Counted from the first letter of the stretch, positions 1 through 12,734 are shown. The stretch is DNA of 64,000 nucleotides from Amoebophrya sp. A120 (GCA_905178155.1 CAJINV010000002.1:13026480-13090479), one strand, 5' to 3'. Translations and numbers: made by a program. The notes: a model not told the origin generated them from the sequence alone.

Positions 1-1194
1 ACTTCATAAAAACACGAAACCGTGGTGGAGGAGAAGAAGAACAGCTTGCGTCCATGCCTTTCTCGTTTCCAAAATTAGGAAGTGATCTACGACTCTTTGA
101 TTATACTGGTTTGAGTTTCTAGTTGTTAAAGGTTAGTACGACTTTTCCATCGTTAGTAGGTGTGATGTGCACACATGCATCCGGGTTTCCTTGAAATTTA
201 TACTGGGGATGTTTCATGACCACCCGGCCGTGTATTTTCAAGTTTTTGTTTTGAATGCGACTGCCACACAACTACAAAAGAAGTCGCAGAAAATGTTTCT
301 TGACCGGCCAAATTTTTTTTTCTTTTTCTGTTTCTTTCCTTCCATTGCAAGAGGCACCGCTGATAATCGCGTCTGTTGGGTACGTCATTCAGTCATTCTC
401 TATAGGATGAAGCTCTCGCTATCGGCCTTTTTTTCAACATTTTCAGACAAGTCACGTAGTCCTTCTGTGTGTGCTGGGATGCCTTTTTTTGTCGATTTGG
501 TGGCTGGTTTTGGTGAGGACGAACCGTTAGGAGCGCAAGACATTTTTCACAATGAGAGAAAATGCAGAGCCCCAGTCACGTCGCCACCCATCGTTGGCAT
601 TCGCACCATCATTGAATTTGAGAGCTCAATAACGAGAGAAAATTCTCTGACATCGCTTCAGAAATAGAATGATTAATGAGCAAATTATTTGTCTTGGTTT
701 TCGTATGAGCGAAATGGAGGTCGTTTATCGTGACAAGGATTATAAAATATATTCAGTGGCTCAGGAGGTGCATGATAAAGTACACTGCCTGTGTTTGTCT
801 GTCGGAAAAAATCAACTGTCCCTCGTTTGTCTGTCTGCTTTATTTTATCATATCTCACTTATTCGAAGTTCAAGCTGTGTGTCGTCATCTGTGCCCGCGG
901 AACTAAGCAATTGACCCGTTATAACGAGCGAATAGAAAACGCAATTGAAAAAAGTAGAGAGAAGACGCCTTCACACTACAGTCCAATTGCTGCCCGTATT
1001 GCATCGCGAGAGGACATGCTATTTTGCTATTGTCGCATGCGCGGCACGTAGTCAAGGAATCGAAAGAAATTTGACGAGGTCGAAGCCGAAGATAAGAACG
1101 CACATGCGATCAGGAGCGCTGAATGCAGCAATTACAACAAGTCTGAACAAGGAAAAACTCACGATATACTAAGAGTAACAACTACGTCAACAAA
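1..1194. other. No gene resolved
   Basis: AT-rich, homopolymer-rich sequence with only short overlapping open frames in several phases. I could not chain any of them through phase-consistent splice sites. It may hold the promoter and 5' UTR of the gene starting at 1195. Confidence 0.4.
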
Positions 1195-2907
1195 ATGCCA
1201 GACCTCATAGGGGCGGGAGAACGCGACGAAAGCCGACAATGCATGGCGAGGCGCGACGACGGCCAGGCTGCTTCTAGTTCATCTCGAGATAAAAGTGCTC
1301 ATGCGAGGGAGGAGTTAATGCTGATGAACCACTATGCGGACGAGGAGGAGTACGGTTACGTAAGACGACAGATCAGGCGCGAGACAGCACAGATGGCTGT
1401 GAAAACTCCTACTGTCACTGAACAAGACGGGAACAACTCGATGCCGCTTTTCATTTCGCAAAGGTAAGCGCATCATGACCATGAGATCAATATATTTGCA
1501 GTCGAAGTATCTGTGGGCTGTAGCACACATCGAAAATATAGATAAGCTGCGGACTTCTGATATTATAGGGCGACCAAGATATAAGTATAACCTTCGTGCT
1601 GTTCGTATAATTTCCGACTAGACCTTTATCACCTTCATGTAGAACACTAGGCTAGCATACTTCTTGACTTTCTGAAGCCGGTCACAGTCTCCGCTATAAC
1701 CGGTGGAGCCCCGCCTCACAAGATGCTCGAGGGCTGTCGCGCATGAGCAGACATTTACTCGTGGAAAGCCAGAAAGTTCTCTGACAGGCAATCGCTCACC
1801 TAAAGAAGCAGGCACACAGAATATAATGACCTTCTGATAGCATTGATTCCGCATCCATTGTTAGTGTGCTTTTCTGTTATTGTGAGTACACTAGTAAGTC
1901 GACCACGACTTCCGTGCAGAGCCTCACTCTAATTGACGATCGAACTGCAATTACATCAGGGACGACACCAGCGCGCGACAGGCTGACAATGGTGATCTTC
2001 GCCGACAGAGTCGCCGCTCCCACTATGACAGTGATCCCCTCGGTGTTGTTGATAGTTACATTGCCCCTTTGCATGATGGCGCGACGATTCGGATTCAGCA
2101 ATCCAGTGCGAGGACTGCTACAGCGCGAGTGCCGGACTGCGTCAAGACGAAGGAGGCGACTGCTGCCGAGAACAAGTATGACTCCTCTCTGATCGAGGGA
2201 GCGCAAATGAGTGCGAACGGCGATGGAGGCAGAAGTTGGACGGCCCAGCACCAGCAGGTTCTGGAAACACCGGGCGGAGGAGAAAGCTCTTCTGATCCAG
2301 TTTTTTCGAGAAGCCCACACGGAAATACCCCGAGACTACCTTCGTTCGGTGGGGACATAAATGCAGATGGCGCAACCTCACCAGAAGGCTACCGCCTTTA
2401 TTTCAGTATATTTTTATTTGCACCTGCTTTTTTTATGTTCTCCTTCTCTCACGGCCTCCGTCGTTCTGTATCAGCTTCTCATTTGATTGCGCGCCGTTAA
2501 TATTCAAAACCAAACGCGGCCCAGCAGAAATTGAATGGCACAGCCCCCGCATGGAGTGCGGTCCCATTTGTACCCCGTGCATTTGGTCAGCCGGAGTTTG
2601 CCCGCCTTTTCCCATGTTCCATCTGTTACTTACCCCGAAAGGATGCGCCGACATTCATCTGTCGAGAATCAAGGAGCCGGGAAAGCGAACAGCAACGCGG
2701 CCCACCTTTCGGCTTCGCCTATGAATCTCTTTCGTTTTATGTATTTTTATCTACGTCGTTGGCTTTGCATCTCCAACTGCAAATGCAAACTGCTCCATTG
2801 ATCATCAGGCACCCGTTGCGAAGTTTTCTCCAGCACCTTCAGAGCAAGCTGCTCCTTGCCAGCAACTCATACGAACAATTGCGGCTCGACTGGCGCTGAT
2901 ACCATGA
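1195..2907 (+). CDS. Low-complexity hydrophilic protein, multi-exon
   Basis: Product not recognised. Exon 1 (1195-1463) starts at the first ATG of an open frame and ends at a strong donor (AAAG/GTAAGC). The next exon starts at 1960 after an AG. Exon 1 ends in phase 2 and exon 2 supplies one base, so the frame continues through an Arg codon. Exon 2 encodes a Ser/Gly/Asp/Arg-rich, probably disordered stretch to about 2400. A middle exon near 2525-2750 is ambiguous between two frames. A final Ala/Pro/Gln-rich exon ends at TGA 2905-2907. No transmembrane segment or catalytic motif is visible. Exon 1 is acidic and Arg-rich, with residues such as EEEYGYVRRQIRRE. The first splice is well supported and the 3' half is approximate. 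Confidence 0.5.
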
Positions 2908-3250
2908 TCCATCGTGAGAGTTTGCCTACCGTGCCGGATGCCACAGCTGCCACCACAGTACTTTTTTCGTTGATGCATTCGTAGGAAGACACATATTTAT
3001 TACATGGCTTTCCCAACATTTACTCAAAGTCAAAACTTTGAGTAGGAGCTTCGCCCCGAAATTGATTCGTGATTATATGCAAGCTGTTTGTTTTCTCTTG
3101 TGCGGAAGCTTCAACAAGATTAATACCGATGCCACGACTCCAGAGTTTGGATCGAGATGCAAGCCAGAGGCTTCTCACTAACCTGCAAAATCTACTTGCG
3201 CCAACAAGGTCCACAGCGGTCGCAGAGAACCAAGCGGGAAGCTTTACACA

Positions 3251-4936
3251 ATGGGCGAAAATCATTTTTACAACCTGGACTCCGTCTGCCTGGCGCCGCT
3301 GTCCGATTTAGCTTCCGCCGTGTCTGGTAGCAGCACTATCGCGTTTTACTCGTACAGGACCTTTACGCTCACAACATACCTGCACCACGTAAGCATAGTG
3401 TTGACCTTTTTAACACTGCTGGTGGACTTGTTCGCCGTGGGAAGCCTTTGCACTGCCGGAGTTGAACGCGCTGATTGTCCGTCAGAAAACATCATTGCAC
3501 TCGGACTTGTCTTGCCTGGGATCCTCTTTGATTTGGCGAACATCTTCTGGATGCGCGCGTACCTGCACGGAATTCACGAAAGCGCTGAACGCGGGCGCTC
3601 GGTATCTAGCGTACGCTGCCTGTTTTTTGAATGATTAGATGAAGCATGATCCTCGTCCTGAATTATGCTGCTCTTTAATATTGCAGGCAGTTGGTACCAG
3701 AGCCAGAACGTCACAAGTAACCCGATGAGTATGCGTGAGCGCTTTATTCTCTCTGTGCGAGTATGATTTTTTGCATTTGATCTAAACATGAATTGTGTAA
3801 ATGCCAACACATATTAATCACTTCAATCAGCTTCCGCCAAGAATCTTTTTTGCGCGTATGGTCGAATTCTGGATGGGGGTCTTTCAAGCCGCATTCGCAG
3901 TTGTTTCCGCAGCTACCTTCTACCAGTTTAGCGGTTCATCATGCACGCAGGTAATTACTTAGAAGAGGACTAGTCCCAACAGTTGAGGTCTATTATGATC
4001 ACCTCTTTTAATATTTTGTCGGTATTCATCAAAGAAAAACAGGAGCATGATCGAGGACCTACGATGAATAGCTTCGACAAGACTGTCTCTAAAAAAAACA
4101 GAGCCGCATCGCTATTTCGAGCATTCTATTGGCTTCGACGTACGCTCTCGCGGTCGTGTTTGATCTGTGCGCCCTCGCCTGCAGATACACCTTTCGCTTT
4201 GTATCGAACGGAACCTCTTCGGACCCAGAACGCGAATGGTTTCAGTACCTTGATTACGTTCTGATGAGATGCGCCACTCCCGTGCTTGCATGCCTGGTAC
4301 TCGCGATCGCGGGAGGTGCGGCCGCAACGTGCGAAAGCTCCACCGCTGCGTACCATATGGCTGGTCTCTTGGGAGCTGCCCTGGCTGCGGATGTGTGTGT
4401 GGTATTCTTACATTTTTTCCTTACGACTACTCACTGTGCTCACTCTGTGTGGTATTAGTCTTTTTCTTTTCCATTGCTGCATGATGCTAAAGGAAGTAGT
4501 AGAGATTCTATTTATATGTCATCTACAGGTTTGCTCCGCGAATGAGTTTGATGATTGGGCTACCCGACTCTTTCGGCAAGGTATTTTAATTTTTTACTAT
4601 CCTACATTGTTTTTGTTTCAGATCCAGATGCAGATGGTTCGTAGTAGTCGTATTTTTTTCGGGACTTGTTCTTGCCTAGGAGCATGTACTCAGCGCTCTG
4701 TAACCCGCGCAGGTAAACCCAGCATTCCTGTCGCAGCGTGCGCTAGCGTGTTCTGCATCACGATCTGGACCGCTGCCATTGGCATGAACCTCTTCACCTG
4801 CATGAACGCACTGTTTGTGGCAGAGCTGATAATTGTAGGGTTGATGACGATTGGAGCTGTGATTGCGGTTTTCAAAGCGGCCACTTTCACCGGACCCACA
4901 GCTGATGGTGAGACTTCGCCCCTACTTACGATATAG
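3251..4936 (+). CDS. Polytopic membrane protein, five exons
   Basis: Five exons join in phase: 3251-3601, 3831-3950, 4102-4401, 4529-4580 and 4713-4936. All introns are GT-AG, and the phases (0,0,0,1) agree at every junction. The product is about 348 aa. About eight hydrophobic helices are visible: two in exon 1, one in exon 2 (FWMGVFQAAFAVVSAATF), three in exon 3 and two in exon 5. A short acidic linker (NEFDDWATRLFR) in exon 4 separates the two halves. The C-terminus is hydrophilic and ends SPLLTI. Helix spacing with short loops resembles small tetraspan or MARVEL-like membrane families, but no diagnostic motif is seen and I assign no function. The start is the first ATG of the open frame; a short 5' exon cannot be excluded. 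Confidence 0.72.
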
Positions 4937-5738
4937 ATATCTCGTATGAGATGTGAGATTTGTTTAAACCTGATAATTGGTATTGATGATTTCTTCTTTT
5001 ATTTACTGGAGTTCTGGTTCTCTCACACTCGGTTACGGTTTCAACTCAGACTCAGAGCTAAAAATGAATCTAAGGAGCACTTTCACGAATTTTGGTCCAA
5101 TGAATGAACCAGTTTTGCGTCAATGAGTGATCAGTGTTATGAAGCTTCTGTCGCGTTCATTGATATACCTATAGAGCTTGCCATTACATCTTTATTTGAG
5201 CAAGAGCTTGAGCTTCAACTTTTTGTATAATTTGTTTCCAAGAAGAGGATCGAGGACAAAGAAATGACCAACGCTAGTACTCGCGGGTTCACTGATGCCT
5301 GTTGTGAGTCGAAAACAGATACGTTTGCACGAAAACTGCGGAGTGCCGCAGTGCACAATCCTTCTAAGATGTTGTTTCAGGAGGAGTACTTCGAGCTCAA
5401 TGTTGTGAATACCTGCGGCAATCCAAATTCATGTCGCTGAAGCATTAGCATCCGTCACTTGTGACGACTGCAGCTCCACCAGCTTCGGTAGAATTGTTGT
5501 TCTACGACAGGCTACCGTGCTGGATTGGTCTTATCCCACACGCTGAGGAACAGAAACTCTCCTACCGATGCCACCCAAGTTTAGTATCTTGGGAGTTCAG
5601 AGTTATAATTTTAATTGTGAGTTAAAGGTATATTAATTTTGCTGGAAGGGGGTCCCTTGGTGTCCCATCTTGGGCACGACAGGCAAAAACGACACGAGAC
5701 AACCCGAAGCGACGGAAAAGGTTCCTTGTCCCGCACGA
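4937..5738. other. Intergenic, no gene seen
   Basis: Between the end of the membrane protein gene and the possible minus-strand gene I see only stop-rich AT-biased sequence. No convincing hairpin or repeat was found. Confidence 0.5.
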
Positions 5739-6345
5739 CTAACTATGGGACAAGAAGAATGCACAAGCCGGGGGACCGGGTGAGACGGGAGGAGGGGACA
5801 CTGCCACTAGAACAGACAAGAGAAAATAAAGAAGGAAGTCCCCGCTTCCATGTCTGTGCGCGCTACTGAAGTCGCCTTTTTTCTGTTTTCCGTCATCAAG
5901 CCCGGTAGTTCCTTCGATGATTTGATTGTACAGTTCTCGCTCGAGATCCACAAAGAATGTTCGTCTCTTTGTGTCACTTGCTCTTACTAGCCAGATACAC
6001 TGTTGTCCGAAATTGTTGAAGGCACCACCAAAAATAGTAGCAGTTCGCTCGAGGTGGATTGTCAGAAAGGAGTAGCCCAATAGATGAAAACTGAATGTAA
6101 ATTAGATGTTTCCTGTTCCCTCTCACTTGAGATGGATCGATTGCAGGAGATCGCGGCTTTCCAAGAGTGCTCATATGCCAGTGAAATTGACTCAAAGCCT
6201 GAATGATGTGAAAAGGCACCGGCCGCGTTCGTTTTGTTTTTAACCTTTCGGAAGCAAGGCACGTCACCCGCCGTCCCGATTCTTCGCGTGACATCGGCAG
6301 GTAGATAATCTGCGTCCCAGACCGTCGCTCAACCATGTCCACACT
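5739..6345 (-). CDS. Possible minus-strand gene, exons uncertain
   Basis: Read on the minus strand, three open stretches in different frames have protein-like composition. One near 6345-6265 carries MVERRSGTQIIYLP. One near 6250-6080 is Ser/Glu-rich. The third, at 6060-5860, carries IFGGAFNNFGQQCIWLVR followed by a mixed-charge helix-like region. They lie in order and may be exons of one gene, but I could not fix the junctions. No family is recognised. The + strand here has nothing comparable. Confidence 0.28.
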
Positions 6346-6393
6346 GAGCGAAAATAAGTCACTGGTACTACAACGCCATATTTTTTTCTGCAT

Positions 6394-7174
6394 TTATTAT
6401 GCCTCACGCGGCTGTTGCCATACGAATTTCAAAAGTAGGTAGCTCTGTAAAAGTTTCTGTATTTATTTTTTTTTTGTGTTGTAAAAAATCATCAATTATA
6501 CCGTGGCGCTTGGCTCCTAATCCGCATGGTATACTCGATTCCACAAGTTGAAAAAATTTGCGGCTGGTACAAGCGCACGCAAAATCGTATTTTTTGACAA
6601 AAAATAATATATTTTGCGCAGTTTGCCGCCGTGATTATCATTGATGCCGGCGTTAAGATGAATCAATATAACATAAACATTTTTTCGTTAATGAAAACAC
6701 TTTAAAACTTTGTGAAATTGTCTTGCGGTCATCGGTTGTTCAAGGGACGGTTTCTGTTTTATCTTCGTCAGCAGCTGATCGTGGAACAAAGAAAAGTGTC
6801 GCAGCCTGGTGGTTTTCAGAGACGGATCGCTGATTGATTTCGTGATCCTGTTTCAAATAGCGAAGAATTCACGCTGCTGCTGCTCGATGCAGAAAAAAGT
6901 GATCGCAGATAGCCAAGATCCAAGTTCATCCGTTGTTTGACATTTATGCGGGCACGAACATGATTGAGCGCGAACAGACCAAGTCGTTAGGTGATTTTCT
7001 TGCCCCAGAGCAGTAGAAAATGTCATATGGACGAAGGCTACCGCATAATAGTGCACCACAACCTCAGTATTTTTTCACGACAAGTTGCCGTATTCAACCA
7101 ATGAGTTCGTTCTCTTGATTTGTTTTGAAATTTTCCACCTCCAGCGGTGAAGCTTTCTATATCATATGTCGCAG
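6394..7174. other. No gene resolved
   Basis: AT-rich sequence with long T and A runs (for example near 6465 and 6600). It probably contains the upstream exons or promoter of the gene read from 7175, but none could be defined. Confidence 0.35.
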
Positions 7175-9012
7175 TTCGAGCCTCCGAACAATTGCAGCGG
7201 GGTGTTGCGACCTGACGCTGGTGGACCAAATGGTGGGTTTCAAACCCTGTGTGAGCTCTGTGACGAGCTTGGTGGCAGCGACCAGTGGAAATTGTCTTCC
7301 TCCTCTTCAGGGTAATTGAGGTCGTTTTTGCTCTCTGAACACCACATAAGATGAGCATGCAAGTATTTATTGGTTACTTGCTTAAACCCAGCAGGCACTG
7401 CTTGCTGAAGGTCTCTTCCGGAATTAGGAGTGAGACCTACCCAACTTCTTGGCGCAAAATATTTGATCAGATAGAAGTTTGCTCTGTGAAACGAACTCGC
7501 TCGGTTTTGTTCTTGTTGCACTGATCAATTTTCTCTCTCACAGGAATCAACAATCTCGTGCAGCGGACGTGGCCTACCCGTCAATCTGGTTGTTTCAACT
7601 GCCCACCAAGCCCTCGGCGGCTACCAGTCCGATCGAATTTCGGATGGTTTTAAGCAACGCGGCGGAGAGGGGATCCTTCGCTCGCCGCGTTTTTCACATG
7701 CTCTTATCCTGTGGCAAAAAGAGAAAGCAACAGCCACAGCCTGTTTGTACATGCAAAAGTAATAGTATCCACATGAAGGCCCTCGAGAAAAACAAGGTCG
7801 ACCAGCACGACACAAGTGCTATATAGTGTGTAGAGGATCTCCTGCCGTTTTAGTATCAGGCATGTTGACCTTTGCATATTGCGTGCTATTCTTGTGACAC
7901 GCTTGCTTTTTCCTATGTGATAATGGTACTGCGTTGCCGAAGGCGACCCGGCGCTCGACGAGACTATTCGTGAGGTCATCGGACGGCACTTTATGACCTT
8001 CCTCGCCTGCACTGGTCTTGACATCGATAAATTTTCGCAGCTTGTAACTGCCGACACCTTGGCGCAAGTGCTTCGCAACGCGGACAGCAGAAAAAACCAT
8101 GCAGCTTCGAGAAGTCAGGGAATTATAGAACAGAGCCCGCCAGAACAGCCGGTCTCCGTGGGCGGCAGCGCGATCCCGCCGGCGCAGGAAGACAGGTTTT
8201 CTTCGGCCGAAGCAGATGATAAAACTTGGAGCAGCTACTACAGCAAGCCGAGGAGCTACGAAGTATCTGAAGCTCCCCGCACTTGTCCCGCAAATTCGAC
8301 TGCGGAGCAAAATCGCATCGATTTGCAAGAAGCGCGCGCTTCGGGTGAAGCTCCAGTGGCATTGGGTGCGTCCTCCAAGAAGACTGACGATCATTCTGAT
8401 AACTGCGAGGTCGATGAACAATCGTGGTCGCATTTGTGGCAGCCAAGTGCAGCGCCGACGAAAAACGCCAAGAAATGGAAGGAATCGATTCCCGAATGGG
8501 TAGTGGCAGAGTGGGCCGGGTTTTTCCGGAACAAGAGCAACCGCGAACTGCGCGCAGCGTTGGCAACTTCAAACTTCGCCTGGCATCAGTGCTACCAGAT
8601 CACCGAGCAGTGGGACAAGGAGCACCCTCGGGTCCGCACGGAACCAAAGAAACCGGGCCTGGACCCACGGCTTACGCGGGGCCTGCAGTGTTGGGGAGCG
8701 TCGACGGGGGCTGTTGGTGGCCGAGCAGGAGCCCGAAACTCTACGGGACAGAACGCCTCGCCTTCTGCTACAGCAGTGGCAAGTGAGGAGCCGGCTCAGC
8801 AGGATGCGAACCGCCAGGGTCGTGCGTCGGAGATTTGTCCCCCCTCTTGCAGGTATCAGGGAGCTGCCACGACGTCTAGCCTCCAATCACCAAACGAGCC
8901 AGCCACAAGTAACGACCGCAAGGCAAATCCCGAGATGAATAAGGGAGAACACCACCCGCAAGGGGGTCAAGCTTTCGCCGCAAAAAAAACAGCCCACGAG
9001 AGCAGCAGGTAG
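7175..9012 (+). CDS. Hydrophilic protein, multi-exon, 5' end unresolved
   Basis: Product not recognised. Three exons fit: 7175-7311, 7544-7758 and 7943-9012. Junctions are GT-AG and in phase (2+1, then 1+2). The first listed exon begins after AG at 7173-7174, so at least one upstream exon is missing. The long last exon encodes a polar, Ala/Ser/Glu-rich protein with conserved-looking Trp-rich segments (TWSSYYSK, QSWSHLWQ, WKESIPEWVVAEWAGFF) in its first 200 residues and a disordered Gln/Ser/Asn tail. The stop is TAG 9010-9012. The same bases (CAG/GTAGTC) could be a donor into the next transcription unit, so the C-terminus is not certain. Long antisense open frames here look like shadows. Confidence 0.55.
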
Positions 9013-9123
9013 TCCCTGTGTCGAAGCACGTCCTTCTGCTGCTGATCTGCCTTGCAGTCCAAACACGATGCCAGGGTGCATCTGCGAAGACAATGATCGT
9101 GGAAAATCATTTGTTTCTCAAAA

Positions 9124-10040
9124 ATGAAAAACAGCTCCGACGAAGAGAGTTCAGCCTCAGCTTCCGTTTGCTCATCTGGACTGCCCCCGAGGCCGTTTGG
9201 CGGCTCGCTGGGATCAGCAGGCTCCGAGTCCAGCAGCTCCTCCTCCTCTTCTTCCTCGGCCGACTCGAGTAGCTCCGACGACGATAATTCGTCAACGCAG
9301 TACTTACGTTTTCTAGTCGGGCAGCGTCTTGCTCCACCTCACGCCGAAGAATGTGCGAATAGGTATGAGTAAAAACAACTAAAAATAGCATACATAAGTT
9401 GCCCGCCTGGAGATTTGCCATACTGTAACTGACACGCAGGTCTCCAGAACGCACTTCCCGGTCTCCGTCGAAGGCCCGCAAACTCTCTGATAGAAGAGCG
9501 AAAAGAAACGACCTCGGAAGGAGGAAAAAGACGGAGGGCCGTGCAGTCTCCGGCAACCACGAGCAGCAGTATAATATGCGGAGAATTGTACAGAACCGCG
9601 GTCGGAGGAAAAAAAGCGACGACAGCAGCGAAAGTGGAAGGATGATGAACACGTAATATTTTATTGTGCTTCTGTGGGAAATCGAGGCGAGGTAGTACTT
9701 TCTCTACTATCGCGACCACATTGATGAAGACTTTTGTTATGCATTCGTCACGACTAGAATGCAAAATGTAAATGTGGAAGAGACACTGGTGCGGGTTCGT
9801 GATCAGTCTAAAACCAACGCAGATTTCATGGATACTATCCTTCTACGCTCTAAGTAAAAAAAAAACATATACTGATACAGGTCGATGCACCAATACAAAT
9901 TCGAAACGCATGCTGACGATGACCACGATTGGCGCAAAGACAGAGATGCTGACAGGCACGGGATGCGAAGCCGCAGGGCAGATGAGGGAAGAACACACAT
10001 GGCAGAAGTGCCGCCGTCGTCCTGGAAGCGGAGGGACTAA
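9124..10040 (+). CDS. Ser/acidic then Arg/Lys-rich protein, four exons
   Basis: Exons 9124-9362, 9440-9652, 9758-9853 and 9881-10037 join in phase at all three junctions and give about 235 aa. The N-terminus is a Ser run with acidic residues (SSSSDDDNSS). The middle is Arg/Lys/Ser-rich with SR-like SPERTSRSPSKARK. The C-terminal third alternates Asp/His and Arg (DDDHDWRKDRDADRHG). This composition suggests a nuclear RNA- or chromatin-associated protein, but that is inference from bias only. The introns are 77, 105 and 27 nt. After the TAA at 10038 the same frame stays open and protein-like for 45 codons, and another frame does too. A further small intron near 9990-10045 leading to a stop near 10175 is therefore a real alternative. 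Confidence 0.55.
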
Positions 10041-10762
10041 TGGGAAAGGAAACCTTCGATCGAAAGATGCATGAAAAGGTTCCGAAAATCCTCCGACGCG
10101 CTGCACGCGGTTGTCGGGGACTCAGTCGCTTCGAGTTTTCCTTCCTTGGATCGGATTGCGAAGCAATTGTCTAGATAGAAGTAGAGAAAACCTTATGTAG
10201 CATCTCCCATTCTCCTACACGTACAATCAAAATTGTCTCGTGGTGGAAAGAACAAGTGTCTAATTGCATCTTGCAGCAGCTACCCTTTTTGTCGTGCCTC
10301 GCAATACACCGAGCAATGTCGTAGTTGCGGTAGCACAGGACGAACTCATTCCAAATTCTATTCGAAGTACGTCGCTAGGCCTTTGCCAGCCAACCGCAAG
10401 AAAGTCCTCGTCAGACACAAGTACTTAGGATCTTTGAGGAGCCCGCAGCTCCTAATGGTGTTCGTTCCAGCAAACAATACAAAGATAGACAAAGTGATGA
10501 AGATCGATAATTTATCACATTTTGTTGATATTAAAACCTGTTCGCGGGGACTGCAAGATCAGAGCTGAGTTCTCTTGCGGCATGTGGAGACGCAGACAGT
10601 TTTGTCGCAATCCCCAAGTAAAGTCATTTCTTTTCCGAGGGTGCAGGAGGCGACTCTTCGCGCTACGGAATTTCGTTCGGCAGGGAAAGCACGCGAAGCT
10701 ACTTCCCGCTTTTGGAACGCTCTGCACGGCGGTCAGCGGAGACATACACATACTGCAAGAAA
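10041..10762. other. Intergenic or 5' exons, unresolved
   Basis: Several short open frames cross this stretch in all three + phases, but none could be joined by phase-consistent splice sites. The end near 10700 is probably the 5' leader of the dioxygenase-like gene. Confidence 0.35.
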
Positions 10763-12482
10763 ATGCACGCGACTCTGCGCATTTCGAAAGGCCTCGTGGT
10801 TGTTTCTCTCGTTCTGGCCACGCTAACGAGCGGAAACCGTGGCGGCGTGCAGCTGGAGCTTTCTCGTGCTGGAAACGACGACTTTTACAACCCGGCGTTC
10901 GCATCGAAAGGTGCGAGAAAGCACGCTTCACGGGAGCAGCACTTGCTCAACCAGAAGGTTCTTCGCAAACTCGGACCCGACTACGCACAGAAGCGCACTC
11001 TGCAGAAATTGGGCATCGTGCGGCGTGGACGACTTGGCATGGACTTGTTCTCCGGGTGGAGAGCTAGTTGCAGGAGCGCTACTAGTAGACCCGCAGCGTC
11101 GGCCTTGGCAGAGGTGGACGTAGCGTTGTTATCATCTTCCTGTCTTGACGAACCGGAACCGGACGAAACAAGAATTTTCGACGTCGGAAGCAACCTGCAG
11201 GACCAAGAAGTGGAGCAAAACTCAGCCTCCAGCCGCCTTCCAGCCGAGTCAAAGTCGCGGCCCGATCTTGTAGCCAGCAGCTACAGTAGCGCAAATTCCA
11301 CTTCGCTCTTCCTGCAGGCACAAGCCCTGTTCCGGCACGTGCAGGATCTTTTCTTTCGGAGTCGCATCAACCGTTTCACCTTCGCAGTTGACCAGCTCGC
11401 CTGGTTTCCGGGCTTTGCGCACGACAGCGGTTTCTGGGCCAGTGTATCCCCAACGGAGCAGTCCATGATTCGCCAGTTTCGCCGGGAGGGCTTCCTACAA
11501 ATCGAGCACTGGGACTCCCTGCCGTGGCCGGACGGAGTAGACGCAATTTCTTTGTTGGCAGAGCCACCCCCAGGACGCGCGGACTCTTCCGGGCGATCGG
11601 GTGACCTGAGCAGTGCCACGGCTGAAACTGCGGCCCCTTACCGGTGTATAAAGGAATCGCTTTGCTGTCAGAAAATTTTATCAAGTAGCAGGATTCAAAC
11701 GTGGTCTTATGTGGATTACTCCACCGCCTTGTCAGCGCCAGATATTTATTTCCGGCTCGTTGTTAGCATGGCAATGTCAGCAATGATAGTGGACGAGTCG
11801 AGCAAAGTTTCTCAATTTCCTATTCTAAGAACGTCAAGCCGAAAAGAAAACTCGAAAACAATGCAGGGACGATCGGGTAGACAGGTCTTCGCACGGGCAG
11901 GACACTGCAGGTGTGCGAAGGAAAACACCAAGTTCGTCCGCCGCTTCTTCTAGCTCGAACGCCACGGCCCGGCACATTTCCGGCATCCTGCCGCGCCGCT
12001 ACCTGGTAAACCAGTTGTTGGCGCAGCCCACGTCCCTGCTGCGCAAGCTGGTGCACGGGTATCTCGGCGATGTGGATGTTTCCTACCACGGAATCCAGTA
12101 CCACGAGCTGAAAGAGGATTGGGAGCCCTCCGACTACAACAACGGGGTCTGGCACCACGACGGGTGCGGCCGCCGGCTGAAGGCCTTCATCTACCTGGAG
12201 GATGTCCCGCTCACCAGTCGGCCGACGAAGCTGTTGCGGGGATCACACCGGCTGGACTGGTTTCCCGCGACTCACACTTTCGGCAACGCGGGTTATCTGA
12301 AAAACCTTGCGGACGGCGAAGTGGAAGCTGCTTTGGGAAAGGAAGACACTGTGCTGATGACGGGAAAAAAGTACGGAGGATTCATTTTCGACACCAACAT
12401 GCTGCACGGTGCGCACATGCACGTGTTTCCGCGAAAAATCCGCAATACCCGGCGAGTCTTCATCCTGGACTTTGCATTATGA
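10763..12482 (+). CDS. Secreted phytanoyl-CoA dioxygenase (PhyH)-like protein
   Basis: Two exons, about 10763-11600 and 11911-12479, with the stop at 12480-12482, give about 469 aa. The start ATG at 10763 opens a signal peptide (hydrophobic core LVVVSLVLATLTSG). The N-terminal half is Ser-rich and ends in a PhyH-like segment (QFRREGFLQIEHW). Exon 2 has the iron-binding pattern of Fe(II)/2-oxoglutarate oxygenases: WHHDG, where H (codon 12153) and D (12159) form the HxD pair, then LRGSH, then a distal His in MLHGAH (12405-12416) with an Arg pair in TRRVFILDF for 2-oxoglutarate. This suggests hydroxylation of a small molecule or a glycan/lipid in the secretory pathway. The substrate is unknown. 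The acceptor at 11910 is clear. The donor at 11601 was chosen because it keeps the frame and is less certain. Confidence 0.72.
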
Positions 12483-12734
12483 AACTGCTGTAGAGAGGAC
12501 GGGTTCCGTGGACGAGCGATGGTTTGCGCGTGATTTTTGTCAGAAACAGGCTGTGCTCATGCGGTTTCCAACATATTCAGTTTGTGTCATTGTTTTTGGA
12601 TTTTTTTTTTCATGCAGCATAGATCTCAATCGATCGGAACTGTTGTGCGCGCGATGTGATATGGAATCAAGGATATTTTCACAAAAAGTCAGTGTAGTTC
12701 ACGGAGCTCGGACTTTTGCCGTCGAACGCAAGCG

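Noticed and set aside
10038-10040. Reassigned stop codon (TAA read through)
   Set aside because: In-frame continuation after a TAA is seen here and near 34500, but all long genes in the window end normally at TAA, TAG or TGA, and small introns explain the cases more simply.
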